DNA from: an uncultured Rhodospirillales bacterium
Lineage (GTDB): Bacteria; Pseudomonadota; Alphaproteobacteria; Acetobacterales; Acetobacteraceae
Assembly: GCA_903927465.1 (NCBI GenBank)
Contig: CAIYMY010000167.1
Span: 1-41,751 of the forward strand
DNA: 41,751 bases
Reading direction: 5' to 3'
Below, one piece after another: positions 28,277 through 37,533 of the stretch. The position numbers and the translations under genes are program-made. The notes under the pieces were generated by a model. It ran no database searches and was not told the DNA's origin. It saw nothing but the letters and a program-made list of their open reading frames with translations. Position 1 is the first letter of the stretch; every line of letters begins with the position of its first letter.

Positions 28277-28305
28277 TTGACCCGGCCGGGGCATAGGATC
28301 ATTTT
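28277..28305 (+). promoter_or_regulatory. Possible infA promoter
   Basis: TTGACC at 28277-28282 and CATTTT at 28300-28305 are 17 bases apart, a fair sigma-70-type pair about 50 bases before infA. The -10 match is poor, so confidence is low. Confidence 0.3.
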
Positions 28306-28324
28306 GCGCCGCAATCTTAAACCC

Positions 28325-28341
28325 GGGCGCGCCGCGCGCCC
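28325..28341 (+). promoter_or_regulatory. GC hairpin in the infA leader
   Basis: GGGCGCG (28325-28331) and CGCGCCC (28335-28341) form a seven-pair stem with a three-base loop, ending 15 bases before the infA ATG and just upstream of its TGAGGT ribosome site. It could affect translation or end transcription from scoB; it has no T-run. Confidence 0.35.
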
Positions 28342-28356
28342 TACAATTGAGGTCCG

Positions 28357-28575
28357 ATGCCCAAAGAAGATATGATGGAGTTCAGCGGAGAGGTGATGGA
28401 GCTTCTGCCCAACGCCATGTTCCGCGTGAAACTGGATAATGAGCATTTGGTCCTGGCCCATACCAGCGGGAAGATGCGCAAGAACCGCATCCGCGTGCTC
28501 GCCGGTGATCGCGTCAATGTTGAAATGACGCCCTATGATCTGACCAAGGGCCGCATCACCTTCCGCTTCAAGTAA
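28357..28575 (+). CDS. infA: Translation initiation factor IF-1
   Basis: A 72-residue OB-fold protein that binds the A site of the 30S subunit during initiation. It is full length and highly typical: [13 protein letters not shown] at the start, [13 protein letters not shown] in the middle and KGRITFRFK at the end. Starting MPKED rather than MAKED is seen in alphaproteobacteria. It heads the infA-maf-RNase-yacG group, with maf 10 bases downstream. Confidence 0.98.
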   Translation: MPKEDMMEFSGEVMELLPNAMFRVKLDNEHLVLAHTSGKMRKNRIRVLAGDRVNVEMTPYDLTKGRITFRFK

Positions 28576-28585
28576 CGCAGCGCAC

Positions 28586-29173
28586 ATGGATGCCGTGCGC
28601 TTGCCGCTGGTATTGGCGAGCGCCAGTCCCCGCCGCCTGGATTTGCTGGCGCGGCTTGGCATTACGCCCGCGCGCGTGATCTCGACCGATATTGATGAAA
28701 CGCCCTTGAAGGCAGAACAGCCGCGCGCCTTGGCGGCCAGGCTTTCGCTTGCCAAGGCTGAAGCGGCCTTGCCCTTGGCCGAAGGTGCGATGATCCTGGC
28801 TGCCGATACGGTGGTGGGCGTTGGCCGGCGCATCCTGCCAAAGGGCGAGACCGAGGCCGAGGCTCGGCATTGCCTGGCGCTGCTTTCAGGCCGTCGGCAT
28901 TGCGTGACCACGGGCGTGGTGCTGGCGCTCCCTGATGGGCGGCGCATCCAGCGCCTGGTCGAAACCAACGTCACCTTTCAGCGCCTGACTGAAGCGCAGA
29001 TGGAAGACTACATCGCTTCCGGCGAATGGCAGGGCAAGGCCGGCGCCTATGCCATCCAAGGCCGAGCAGAGGCTTTCACCCGCTTTATCTCGGGCAGCCA
29101 TTCCAATGTGGTCGGCCTGCCCTTGTTTGAAACCGCGCAAATGCTGCGAGGGATTGGGTGGCTGAAGCCCTGA
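28586..29173 (+). CDS. maf: Maf-family nucleoside triphosphate pyrophosphatase
   Basis: A 195-residue Maf protein, which hydrolyses (d)NTPs, probably UTP/dTTP and modified forms, to the monophosphates. LASASPRRLDLL is the nucleotide-binding start, AADTVV carries a metal-binding Asp, and GEWQGKAGAYAIQG is the typical later motif. It lies 10 bases after infA, and the next gene starts inside its last 16 bases. Which of the Maf/YhdE or YceF specificities it has is not clear. Confidence 0.93.
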   Translation: MDAVRLPLVLASASPRRLDLLARLGITPARVISTDIDETPLKAEQPRALAARLSLAKAEAALPLAEGAMILAADTVVGVGRRILPKGETEAEARHCLALLSGRRHCVTTGVVLALPDGRRIQRLVETNVTFQRLTEAQMEDYIASGEWQGKAGAYAIQGRAEAFTRFISGSHSNVVGLPLFETAQMLRGIGWLKP

Positions 29174-30285
29174 TCCTGGCTGAAGCCTCCCCTGGCGAAG
29201 TGCGCACCGCGCTGCTGCTGGGTGAGAGGCTGATGGAAGCCTGGGTGGAACGCCCCGCGCGGCCTGATGGGGTTGGCGATCTGCATCGCGGGCGCGTTGT
29301 GGCGATTTCGGCCGCCATGTCGGGCGCCTTCGTGGCACTTCCTGGCAATGAAACCGGCTTCCTGCCGGAAAGCGCCGCCAGCGCGCCGCGCCAGCCGATC
29401 AAACAGGCGGTGCAGGAAGGGCAGATTTTAGGACTGCGCGTCACGCGCGCCGCGCAGGCCGGCAAGGGGCCAAGGCTTTCCGCCGTGCTGACAGAAGCCG
29501 AAGCCACGCTGATTGCTGCCGCACCGCAAGGCGCGCCGCGGTTGGTGGCGCGCGGGCCATGTGCAGCGCAGCGCCTCGCCGCGCGCTATCCCTACGCTGC
29601 GATTCGTTTGGCTGGCGCAGGCTTGGTGGCACGGCTGCGCGCGGCGCTGGGAGATCGCGTGCAGGCGCAGCATGGCGCGGTGTTCGACGAGGAGATTGAA
29701 GGTGACTTCGATGCCTTATCCGAAAGCGCGGTGGCTTTGCCGGGCGGCGGGGTGCTGCACATCCAAACCACGCGCGCGCTGACGGCGCTTGATGTGGATA
29801 GCGGCGGCGCAGGCGATGGCTTGGCGCGCTTCAACGAAACGGCTTTGCCGGAAATTGCGCGGCAGATCAGGCTGCGCAATCTCTCGGGCGCGATTTTGCT
29901 TGATGTGGCAGGGCTTTCCGCCAAGCGTCGGCAGGCTTTGCTTGAACCGCTCCGCGCCGCGCTGGCACCTGATAGGCTGGCGCGGCTTGTCGGGCTGACC
30001 GGGCTTGGGTTGTTTGAGGTGGTGCGCGACCGCATCCACCCGCCCTTGGCCGAAATCCTGCACACGCCCTTGGCGGAAGGCTTGGCCGCCCTGCGCCAGG
30101 CCGCGCGTGATGCGGCGGCACGCCCTGCTGAACGCCTTATGCTGGAAGCGCGGCCAGAGGTGATCGCGGCCTTGCGCGACCTGCCTGGTGCGCTTGATGA
30201 CTATACCGCGCTTACTGGGCATGGGCTGGAATTGCGGAGTGTGGCATCAGGCCCGCCACAAATACGAGAGGTGCCGCGTGATTGA
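29158..30285 (+). CDS. Short ribonuclease E/G family protein
   Basis: A single-strand-specific endoribonuclease homologue of 375 residues; E. coli RNase G has 489. An S1-like RNA-binding part lies near 40-100 (LHRGRVVAIS, GAFVALPGNETGFLP). The DNase I-like catalytic part has LDVDSGG with Asp212, and ILLDVAGL with Asp249, matching the two metal-binding Asp of RNase E. The CPxC zinc link that joins RNase E/G dimers is not seen and the C-terminus is short. The GTG start lies within maf (16-base overlap), and yacG overlaps the end, so translation is probably coupled. rRNA maturation or mRNA decay is the expected role. Confidence 0.85.
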   Translation: MAEALILAEASPGEVRTALLLGERLMEAWVERPARPDGVGDLHRGRVVAISAAMSGAFVALPGNETGFLPESAASAPRQPIKQAVQEGQILGLRVTRAAQAGKGPRLSAVLTEAEATLIAAAPQGAPRLVARGPCAAQRLAARYPYAAIRLAGAGLVARLRAALGDRVQAQHGAVFDEEIEGDFDALSESAVALPGGGVLHIQTTRALTALDVDSGGAGDGLARFNETALPEIARQIRLRNLSGAILLDVAGLSAKRRQALLEPLRAALAPDRLARLVGLTGLGLFEVVRDRIHPPLAEILHTPLAEGLAALRQAARDAAARPAERLMLEARPEVIAALRDLPGALDDYTALTGHGLELRSVASGPPQIREVPRD

Positions 30286-30454
30286 CGCCGAGAAAAAACC
30301 GCGCCGCCCGCGCTGCCCGATTTGTGGCCGCGCCCCAGCGCCAGAAAAGCGCCCTTTTTGTTCGGATCGCTGCCGGCAGGTGGATTTGGGCCGCTGGATG
30401 ACCGAGGCCTATGCGATTCCAGCCGCTGTCACGCCGGAAGAGGAAGAGGATTAG
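30278..30454 (+). CDS. yacG: DNA gyrase inhibitor YacG, zinc-binding
   Basis: A 58-residue zinc protein that in E. coli binds GyrB and blocks gyrase. The four zinc cysteines form C-x2-C-x11-C-x3-C (CPICG ... FCSDRC), followed by the family's DLGRWMTEAYAIP. The 11-residue spacing is shorter than in E. coli but usual for alphaproteobacterial forms. The GTG at 30278 is chosen because GAGAGGTG precedes it and the protein then has normal size; it overlaps the RNase gene by eight bases. The acidic tail EEEED is also typical. Confidence 0.9.
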   Translation: MIDAEKKPRRPRCPICGRAPAPEKRPFCSDRCRQVDLGRWMTEAYAIPAAVTPEEEED

Positions 30455-30513
30455 CCCTTCCCCCTTGGCGAGGCTCGGCCTAGCCTTCTCTCAAAGGTTG
30501 AGGGGAAATCGCC

Positions 30514-32118
30514 ATGGAAGAATTCGACTATGTGATTGTGGGCGCCGGTGCAGCCGGCTGTGTGCTGGCAAATCGGCTAAGCGCTTCGGGCAAACACAGC
30601 GTTGCCATCCTGGAAGCGGGCGGCAAGGACAATAATATATTCATCAAAATCCCAGCCGGCTTCAACAAGACCGTCTATAACCCGAAGCTGAATTGGGGTT
30701 ATGAAACAGCCCCCGGCCCCTACATCAATAATCGCAAAATCCCTTTCCCACGCGGCAAGGTTTTGGGCGGTTCCGGTTCCATCAATGGCCATCTTTATGT
30801 GCGCGGCCAATCCGCCGACTACGATATGTGGGCGCAGCTTGGGTGCCGCGGTTGGTCCTGGGATGATGTGCTGCCCTATTTCAAGCGCGCGGAAACCCGC
30901 GGCAATGGTGGTGGCGATCCCTCCGTGCGCGGCAATAATGGCCCGCTTTCCATCGAAGATCAGCGCGACCCGCATGATTTATCCGAAGCCTATATGGCGG
31001 CGAATGAGGCGCTGGGGCTGAGGCGTACGCCGGATTACAATTCAGGCGATCAGGAAGGCACCTTCCTGTATCAGCAAATGATGCGCGGTGGCCGGCGCTG
31101 GAGCCCGGCGGATGCTTACCTCCGTCCTGCGCTGTCGCGGCCCAATCTGAAGCTGATCCAGCGCGCTTTGGCTGAGGCAATTGTCTTTGAAGGCAAGCGC
31201 GCGGTCGGCATTCGCTATGCCCAGGAAGGGGGCGCGCCCATCACCATTCGCGCGCGGCGCGATGTGATCCTTTCCGGTGGTTCGATCAATACACCGCAAC
31301 TGCTGCAAATTTCCGGTGTTGGTGATCCGGAATGGCTTGCCGATATTGGTGTGGATGTTGTCCATGCGCTGCCAGGGGTCGGCAAGAATTTGCGCGACCA
31401 TTACGCCACCCGGGTTTCCGCGCTGGTGAAAGGGGCGGGTTCGCTCAATGAACGTTCGCGTGGTGTGCGTTTGGCGATGGAAGTGCTGCGCTATGCCTTC
31501 ACGCGCAAAGGGCTACTGACCGCGAGCCCCAGCCATGCCGGCGGCTATATGAAAACGCGCGAAGGGCTGGCCACCCCCGATATGCAGCTTTACTTCGCCC
31601 CTGCCAGCTATCCGACCGGGCGTTATGGCGTGACGGATTTGGATACGAAGGCGGGCATGACGCTTGGCTGTTCGCAACTCCGCCCCGAAAGCAAGGGTTG
31701 GCTGAAGGCGCTTTCGGCGGACCCGCGTGCAAAACCGGAAATCCAGCCGAATTACCTGCAAGCGCAAATGGACCGCGACGCCTTGGTGGCGGCGATGAAA
31801 TACATGCGGCAATTGCTGCATACGCGCCCCTTGGCAGATTACGTGATTGCCGAGAATTTCCCAGGCGCTTCGGTGCAGACCGATGATGAATGGCTGGCCC
31901 ATGCGCGCGCCACCGGTTCCACCACCTATCACCCGATTGGGTCCTGCAAGATGGGGATTGACCCCATGGCGGTGGTGGACCCTGCTTCCATGAAGGTAAT
32001 CGGGCTTGAGGGGCTGCGTGTTGCGGACGCTTCCTGCATGCCGACAATGGTTTCCGGCAATACCTATGCCGCCACCAACATGATTGCCGAAAAAGCCGCT
32101 GATTTGATCGCGGCATAA
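30514..32118 (+). CDS. GMC-family FAD oxidoreductase (choline dehydrogenase-like)
   Basis: A 534-residue flavoprotein that oxidises an alcohol. FAD motif GAGAAG at 10-15, PRGKVLGGSGSINGH and the GMC signature around SGGSINTPQLLQISGVG are present; the active-site pair is His473 (TTYHPIGSCKMG) and Asn516 (SGNTYAATNM). No signal peptide, so probably cytoplasmic or membrane-attached. Substrates of this group include choline, long-chain and polyethylene glycol alcohols; none is shown. ATG at 30514 follows GAGGGGAA. The SDR gene starts 18 bases after its stop, so the two may oxidise successive steps. Confidence 0.92.
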   Translation: MEEFDYVIVGAGAAGCVLANRLSASGKHSVAILEAGGKDNNIFIKIPAGFNKTVYNPKLNWGYETAPGPYINNRKIPFPRGKVLGGSGSINGHLYVRGQSADYDMWAQLGCRGWSWDDVLPYFKRAETRGNGGGDPSVRGNNGPLSIEDQRDPHDLSEAYMAANEALGLRRTPDYNSGDQEGTFLYQQMMRGGRRWSPADAYLRPALSRPNLKLIQRALAEAIVFEGKRAVGIRYAQEGGAPITIRARRDVILSGGSINTPQLLQISGVGDPEWLADIGVDVVHALPGVGKNLRDHYATRVSALVKGAGSLNERSRGVRLAMEVLRYAFTRKGLLTASPSHAGGYMKTREGLATPDMQLYFAPASYPTGRYGVTDLDTKAGMTLGCSQLRPESKGWLKALSADPRAKPEIQPNYLQAQMDRDALVAAMKYMRQLLHTRPLADYVIAENFPGASVQTDDEWLAHARATGSTTYHPIGSCKMGIDPMAVVDPASMKVIGLEGLRVADASCMPTMVSGNTYAATNMIAEKAADLIAA

Positions 32119-32136
32119 CATTCAGGGAGAAAGCAC

Positions 32137-32901
32137 ATGAGATTCCAGGATCAAGGCGTACTGATCACAGGCGCGGCCAGCGGCATTGGCCGACAATTGG
32201 CCATTGCCTTCGCAGAAGAAGGCGCGCGGCTGGCAATCGCGGATATTGATAAGGCTGCGGTGGAAGCAACGGCTGCTGATATCCGCAAGCGCGACGGCGA
32301 AGCCCATGCCTTTGTGCTGGACGTGGTGAATCCCGATGCAGTGCGCGATTTCATTACGGGCGCAGAAGCGGTGCTTGGCCGGCTGGATGTGCTGGCAAAT
32401 TGTGCCGGTGTCAGGGAAATCAGCCCGCTGCTCGATCTTTCATTCGAGGATTGGCAGCGCACGATGAGCATTAATGTGACCGGCAGCTTCCTGCCTTCAC
32501 AGGCCTTTGCGCGGCGGTTGATTGCGCTGGGCAAACCTGGGCGGATTGTGAATATCGCTTCCACGCTCGGCTTAGTCGCAACACCGGAACGGGTGGCTTA
32601 TGTGACGTCCAAACACGCGGTGGTGGGGCTGACCAAGGCGCTGGCGATGGAATTGGCGCCGCGTGGCATTCGTGTGAATGCGGTGGCACCTGGCGTGATC
32701 CGCACGCCGATGACGGAACGCTATTTCCAGGATGCGGATGTGGCGCGGAAGATTCAGGAACTCCACGCCATGGGGCGTTCCGGTGAAACCCATGAAGTGG
32801 CGAAGGCCATGATGTTCTTGGCAAGCGAGGAATCTTCCTTCACCACCGGCGCGGTGCTGACCGTGGATGGCGGCTGGACCTTGGGCAAGAAAATGACGTG
32901 A
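32137..32901 (+). CDS. Short-chain dehydrogenase/reductase
   Basis: A classical SDR of 254 residues using NAD(P)H. Cofactor motif TGAASGIG at 11-18, structural NCAG at 88-91 (usually NNAG), and the active tetrad Asn113, Ser142, Tyr155 and Lys159. Asp36 or Asp38 after the second strand suggests NAD rather than NADP. ATG at 32137 follows AGGGAG. It is paired with the GMC oxidoreductase, so the substrate is probably related; the C-terminus DGGWTLGKK is normal. The gene ends just before a hairpin facing the exporter gene. Confidence 0.92.
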   Translation: MRFQDQGVLITGAASGIGRQLAIAFAEEGARLAIADIDKAAVEATAADIRKRDGEAHAFVLDVVNPDAVRDFITGAEAVLGRLDVLANCAGVREISPLLDLSFEDWQRTMSINVTGSFLPSQAFARRLIALGKPGRIVNIASTLGLVATPERVAYVTSKHAVVGLTKALAMELAPRGIRVNAVAPGVIRTPMTERYFQDADVARKIQELHAMGRSGETHEVAKAMMFLASEESSFTTGAVLTVDGGWTLGKKMT

Positions 32902-32912
32902 GGGCGGTAGAA

Positions 32913-32939
32913 CGGCGCTTATCTTACCAATAAGCGCCG
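32913..32939. terminator. Two-way hairpin terminator candidate
   Basis: CGGCGCTTAT (32913-32922) and ATAAGCGCCG (32930-32939) form a perfect ten-pair stem with a seven-base loop between the convergent SDR and exporter genes. It overlaps the last codons of the exporter gene. No T-run on either side. Confidence 0.6.
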
Positions 32940-34091
32940 CACTACCCAGCCACCCACACCGCAAAGCGACACGATCAATGCCATGGGCAGCGCCGTATCA
33001 TTTTGCAGCGCGCCCAGTGCCACACCGGCCAGCGCTCCTGCGCCGAATTGTAGCGTGCCCATGAGTGCCGAGGCATTGCCCGCAATCGCACCATGCGGCG
33101 CCATGGCGCGCGCGGCGGTGAGTGGCATGACTGCGCCGATCATGGAAACATAAACGAAAAGTGTGGCGACAATCGCGGCAAAGCCTCCAAATCCCGTCAT
33201 GGTGACAGCAAGCAGCGCCAGCCCTGACAAAGCACTGATACTAACTGCAATGTTGAGCATCCGCGCCGGCGCCACCCGATCCACCAGCCGCGCGGTGATT
33301 TGCCCCGCCAGCATAATCCCAACGGCATTGGCGCCGAAATAGAAGCCGTAATCCTCGGCCCGCACGCCGTGCAATTCCATGAAAACGAAGGGCGACCCAG
33401 TGATATAGGCGAACATCCCCCCGATCACGAGGCCACCTGCCAGCGCATGGCCCATGAAATAACCATCGCCGAGCAGGCGCTGCCAAACGCCAAGAACCTG
33501 GCGCAGGCCATCGCGTCGGCGGCGTTCGGGTGGCAGGGTCTCGGGCAGAAAAAGCGCAATCACCAACAGCAAAATCACGCCGTAAGCCGCAAGACACAGA
33601 AATATCCCGCGCCAGCCAATCACGCCGAGCAAAGCGCCGCCGATGATGGGCGCTATAATGGGCGCCACACCCATCACGAGCATTAGCTTCGCCATCAGCC
33701 GGATTGCGCCGCGTTCATCCGCGACGTCTCGCACCACAGCGCGGGAGATCACCATGCCCGTGCAACCGCCAAGCGCTTGCATCAACCGCGCGGCGATCAG
33801 GCTTTCGATATTGGGCGCCAGCGCGCAAATCAGCGAAGCCACCGTATAAACGCCAAGCCCAATGAACAGCGGCAGGCGCCGCCCGTAGCGATCCGCGAGT
33901 GGCCCGTAAAAGATCTGCCCGAGCGCCATGCCCAGAAAAAAAACCGCAAGGCTTGCCTGCGCCGCCCCCGCCGTGGCGCCGAGCGCCTGGCCTAGCATCG
34001 GCAGTGCGGGCAGATACATATCAATCGAAAACGGCCCAATGGCCGCCATGCCGCCCAGGATGAAGGGCAGGCGCTTTTGCTGAATGCTCAC
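32919..34091 (-). CDS. Bcr/CflA-type drug exporter (MFS)
   Basis: A 12-segment inner-membrane exporter of the Bcr/CflA branch of the major facilitator family, which expels drugs such as bicyclomycin and chloramphenicol, or small metabolites such as cysteine. The family start PFSIDMYLPALP and the loop FYGPLADRYGRR after segment 2 are present. A GTG at 34091 gives 390 residues, the normal size; the open frame continues upstream but there overlaps the DapA-family gene and looks non-coding. It starts four bases after that gene's stop, as the last gene of a four-gene operon, so its cargo may be an acid or amine made by that pathway. Confidence 0.85.
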   Translation of the reverse strand: MSIQQKRLPFILGGMAAIGPFSIDMYLPALPMLGQALGATAGAAQASLAVFFLGMALGQIFYGPLADRYGRRLPLFIGLGVYTVASLICALAPNIESLIAARLMQALGGCTGMVISRAVVRDVADERGAIRLMAKLMLVMGVAPIIAPIIGGALLGVIGWRGIFLCLAAYGVILLLVIALFLPETLPPERRRRDGLRQVLGVWQRLLGDGYFMGHALAGGLVIGGMFAYITGSPFVFMELHGVRAEDYGFYFGANAVGIMLAGQITARLVDRVAPARMLNIAVSISALSGLALLAVTMTGFGGFAAIVATLFVYVSMIGAVMPLTAARAMAPHGAIAGNASALMGTLQFGAGALAGVALGALQNDTALPMALIVSLCGVGGWVVRRLLVR

Positions 34092-34095
34092 CCCT

Positions 34096-34998
34096 TCAGG
34101 CTTCTGGCGCGGCGGAGAGCGCTTCCGCAGCAAGCCTGAGCGCTGCTTCCACCGCAACACGCCCCTCGGGCGAAAGTGGCGCTTGCGGCAATATAGGATC
34201 ACCAACGGCAAAACCCTGGATTTGCAAGGCACCCTTGATGCAGGCGGCGAGTGAATGCGCCGCGAATAACTCATTCACGCGCCACAGCGCGCGTTGCAGC
34301 GCCATGGCGGCATCCCATTTGCCGGCGCGGCATAGCTCGTACAGCCGCACACTCTCACGCGGAATGGCGCAAGCCGGCCCCGCCATCCAGCCCTTGCCGC
34401 CAATCATCATCACCGCCGCCGGAATATGGGCGGAGGCCGCAAAAACGCCGATGCGCCCTTCGGTACGGTTCAGGATCGACAGCAGGCGCCCGGTATTGGT
34501 GGAAGCATCCTTGATCAGGCAAATGCGCGGATGATGCGAAAGCTTTTCAATCGCGGGCAGCGAAAGATCCGAACGCTGAAAATTCGGATTGGTGTAAAGC
34601 ACCGTCGGCAATTGGGTGGCATCCGCGATGGCGGTGAAATAAGAAACCACCGCCGCATCATTCAGGGGAAAATAGGCTTCCAGAATGGCGAGGATACCAT
34701 CCGCGCCAATCGCCGCGTAATCGCGCGCCTGGCGTTCGGCATCCACAATTGTGGTTGCAGCAACACCCGCCACCACCGGCACACGGCCCGCAGTTTGCGA
34801 GACGACAATTTCCACAATCCGCCGACGTTGCGCCGCATCCAGATAAGCAAACTCACCCGTGCTGCCCAAGGGCGTCAGCCCATGCACGCCGGATGCGATC
34901 AAATGATCCACCAGGCGGCGCAGTTCTGCTTCCAGCACGGACCCATCTGGCGCGATGGGGGAGACCAGGTAAGGGAAAACCCCGCGAAATTCTTGCAT
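34096..34998 (-). CDS. Dihydrodipicolinate synthase (DapA) family aldolase/lyase
   Basis: A class I aldolase of 300 residues that forms a Schiff base with pyruvate-like substrates. GSTGE at 45-49, Tyr135 in VLYTNP and the Schiff-base Lys163 in LIKDAST are intact. Real DapA proteins carry GTTGE and usually a substrate Arg after it; the GSTGE form is shared by other members (N-acetylneuraminate, keto-deoxy sugar and hydroxyproline pathway enzymes), so lysine synthesis is not assured. ATG at 34998 is preferred over an upstream start and follows AGGGAA. It lies between the acyl-CoA synthetase (13-base gap) and the exporter. Confidence 0.87.
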   Translation of the reverse strand: MQEFRGVFPYLVSPIAPDGSVLEAELRRLVDHLIASGVHGLTPLGSTGEFAYLDAAQRRRIVEIVVSQTAGRVPVVAGVAATTIVDAERQARDYAAIGADGILAILEAYFPLNDAAVVSYFTAIADATQLPTVLYTNPNFQRSDLSLPAIEKLSHHPRICLIKDASTNTGRLLSILNRTEGRIGVFAASAHIPAAVMMIGGKGWMAGPACAIPRESVRLYELCRAGKWDAAMALQRALWRVNELFAAHSLAACIKGALQIQGFAVGDPILPQAPLSPEGRVAVEAALRLAAEALSAAPEA

Positions 34999-35011
34999 GA
35001 TCGGCTGTTCC

Positions 35012-36646
35012 CTACTGCGCCCGAGTTTGCGCGCGCAGCACATGTTTTTGGATTTTCCCAGTCGAGGTCTTCGGCAATTCCGCGAAAACGATATGGCGTG
35101 GCAGCTTGAAGGCCGCCAAATGCTGGCGCGCGAAATTGATGAGTTCCTCAGGCGTTGCCGCCATGCCGGGCTTCAATTCCACAAAGGCGCAGGGTGTTTC
35201 GCCCCATTTCTCATCGGGCTTCGCCACCACCGCCACCACGGCAACCGATGGGTGCTTATAGAGCGCATCTTCCACTTCGATACTGCTGATATTCTCCCCG
35301 CCCGAGATGATAATGTCCTTGGACCGATCCTTGAGCTGTATATACCCATCCGGATATTTCACCGCGAGGTCACCGGTATGAAACCACCCACCTGCAAAGG
35401 CAGATTGCGTGGCCGCGGCGTCCTTCAAATAGCCCTTCATGACCACATTGCCGCGCATCATCACCTCGCCCATCGTCGCGCCATCAGCGGGCACGGGGCG
35501 CATGGTTTCAGGGTCCATTACATCAAGACCTTCAAGCGCCAGATAGCGCACGCCTTGGCGCGCCATCAGCGCGGCCTGTTCCGGCGCGGTTTTCTCATCC
35601 CATTCGTTATGCCATTCATTCACCACCGCCGGGCCGTAAACCTCGGTCAGGCCATAGACATGGCAAACAGCGAAGCCCGCTTCCTTCATGGCGGCGAGTA
35701 CGGCTTCGGGCGGCGGTGCACCGGCAACCACGAATTGCACCCGCCAAATCAGTGAGCGTTTTTCGGCTTCCGGGGTCGCGAGCAAAGTCGCCATCACAAT
35801 CGGCGCACCGCACATATGGCTGACCCCATGTTCCGTCATCAGCCGCCACATATCGGGGCCGCGCACGGCGCGCAGACACACATGCAGGCCGGCCTGCGCC
35901 GTGACCGTCCAGGGAAAACACCAGCCATTGCAATGAAACATCGGCAGCGTCCATAAATAAGATGGATGCTTGCCCATGCCGGCGGAAAGCACATTGCCGG
36001 TCGCCAAAAGACAGGCGCCGCGATGGTGATAGACAACGCCTTTCGGCTTGCCCGTGGTGCCGGATGTATAATTCAGCGTAATCGCATCCCATTCATCGCT
36101 CGGCATCGCCCAAGCAAAACCAGCGCTGCCTTCCGCGATGAAGCTTTCATATTCCTGCCCGCCCAGGCTTTCGCCATGCACAGCTTCCGGCGCCAGCGCA
36201 TCATGCACTTCAATGATGATCGGCTTCGCCGTGCATTCGGCCAAGGCTGCACGCAGCACTGGCATGAATTCACGGTCCACAATCACTGCCTTGGCCTCAC
36301 CATGATCAAGGATATAGGCGACGGTTGGCGCATCCAGGCGCGTATTGATGGCGTTCAAGACAGCACCGGCCATGGGCACGCCGTAATGGCATTCCAGCAT
36401 TTCCGGGATATTCGGCAGAATGGCCGCGACCGTATCGCCGCGCCTAATGCCGCGCTTCGCAAGCGCATGGGCAAGCTGCACGGAACGATTGCGCAGGCTG
36501 GCGTAATCGCGCTGGATACTGCCATGCACCACCGCAGGATAATCCGGATAAACCTGCGCGGCACGTTCCAGAAACAACAGCGGCGTTAGCGGCTGATGAT
36601 TGGCCGCATTGCGATCCAGCGCGGTTTCGTATTTGCCGGTAGCCAT
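35012..36646 (-). CDS. AMP-forming acyl-CoA synthetase
   Basis: A 544-residue ANL-family ligase that makes acyl-CoA from an acid, ATP and CoA. The phosphate loop [11 protein letters not shown] is at 193-203; [13 protein letters not shown] and [15 protein letters not shown] are the later core motifs, and Lys531 in STGKIQK is the adenylation lysine. The overall sequence looks like the medium-chain/3-methylmercaptopropionate (DmdB-like) branch, which is a guess by eye. ATG at 36646 is preferred to a TTG at 36667 and follows AGGTG. It starts five bases after the crotonase stop; together they could activate and then hydrate or isomerise an acid. Confidence 0.9.
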   Translation of the reverse strand: MATGKYETALDRNAANHQPLTPLLFLERAAQVYPDYPAVVHGSIQRDYASLRNRSVQLAHALAKRGIRRGDTVAAILPNIPEMLECHYGVPMAGAVLNAINTRLDAPTVAYILDHGEAKAVIVDREFMPVLRAALAECTAKPIIIEVHDALAPEAVHGESLGGQEYESFIAEGSAGFAWAMPSDEWDAITLNYTSGTTGKPKGVVYHHRGACLLATGNVLSAGMGKHPSYLWTLPMFHCNGWCFPWTVTAQAGLHVCLRAVRGPDMWRLMTEHGVSHMCGAPIVMATLLATPEAEKRSLIWRVQFVVAGAPPPEAVLAAMKEAGFAVCHVYGLTEVYGPAVVNEWHNEWDEKTAPEQAALMARQGVRYLALEGLDVMDPETMRPVPADGATMGEVMMRGNVVMKGYLKDAAATQSAFAGGWFHTGDLAVKYPDGYIQLKDRSKDIIISGGENISSIEVEDALYKHPSVAVVAVVAKPDEKWGETPCAFVELKPGMAATPEELINFARQHLAAFKLPRHIVFAELPKTSTGKIQKHVLRAQTRAQ

Positions 36647-36651
36647 GAATT

Positions 36652-37467
36652 TCACCTGTCTTCCCAACGCGGATGGCGCTTTTCCAGGAAGGCGCCAATG
36701 CCTTCCGCCGCGTCGCGCGCCATCAGATTTTCCGTCATCACCGCAGCCGCTTCGCCATAGGCTTCTGCCAGAGGCAATTCGATTTGCCGATTAAAGCCGC
36801 GCTTGCCCATGCGCACCGTAATCGCTGAATGGGAAGCGATGCGCGCGGCCAAGCCCAGCGCTGTTTCCATCAGCGCATCACGCGGAGCCAGGCGGTTCAC
36901 CAGGCCCAGGCGCTGAGCTTCATCTGCCGGCACCATCTCACCCAACAGCAGCATTTCCATCGCGGCCTTGCGCGGTACCGCGCGCGCCAAAGCCACTGCC
37001 GGCGTGGAACAGAACAACCCAATATCCACGCCCGGCGTACAAAAACGCGCATCTTCCGCCGCCACGGCCAGATCGCAGCTTGCAACCAATTGGCAGCCGG
37101 CGGCGGTCGCCACACCTTGCACCGCGGCAATCACCGGCTGAGGCAGACCCACAATCCCCTGCATCACCCGCGCGCAAGCCGCCATGGCATCGGCGTAAAA
37201 GCCACGCCCACCATCAGCATCGGCGCGATGCGCGGTGATTTCGCGCAAATCATGCCCTGCGCAAAACACCGTGCCAGCGCCGGCCAGCACCACCACGCGT
37301 GTAGTGCTATCCGCGGCGATTTCCGCCAGCATATCCTCCAGCGCCTGCAATAGCGCGCGAGAAAGGCTATTGCGCTGGGCGGGCCGGTTCAGCGTGATCA
37401 CGCATATGCCACCCGCGCGATCCTCCCGCAGCAGGATGGGGGCGTTTTGTAGCTCTGTCTTGGACAT
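36652..37467 (-). CDS. Enoyl-CoA hydratase/isomerase family protein
   Basis: A 271-residue crotonase and first gene of the four-gene operon. FCAGHDLRE is the first oxyanion-hole segment and GVATAAGCQLVASCD the second. The stretch CTPGVDIGLFCSTP is typical of an ECHDC3-like subgroup whose catalytic glutamates differ from classical hydratases, so it may not be a simple hydratase. The frame is open 56 codons upstream, but the ATG at 37467 fits the family start and has AGGAA before it. It is divergent from the AhpD-like gene across 66 bases. Confidence 0.88.
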   Translation of the reverse strand: MSKTELQNAPILLREDRAGGICVITLNRPAQRNSLSRALLQALEDMLAEIAADSTTRVVVLAGAGTVFCAGHDLREITAHRADADGGRGFYADAMAACARVMQGIVGLPQPVIAAVQGVATAAGCQLVASCDLAVAAEDARFCTPGVDIGLFCSTPAVALARAVPRKAAMEMLLLGEMVPADEAQRLGLVNRLAPRDALMETALGLAARIASHSAITVRMGKRGFNRQIELPLAEAYGEAAAVMTENLMARDAAEGIGAFLEKRHPRWEDR

Positions 37468-37533
37468 GGCGGAATATTCCTGCCCCGGGCGGGGGATTAC
37501 AAGGGCTCGGAAGCGGTATAGCCTGACCCCAGG

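Noticed and set aside
28357-28575. Idea that the infA region might be a mobile or repeated gene
   Set aside because: infA, maf, RNase and yacG in this order is normal for alphaproteobacteria.
34092-34274. Upstream extension of the exporter gene
   Set aside because: It overlaps the DapA-family gene and codes basic, non-membrane sequence before the conserved family start, so the GTG at 34091 is a better start.
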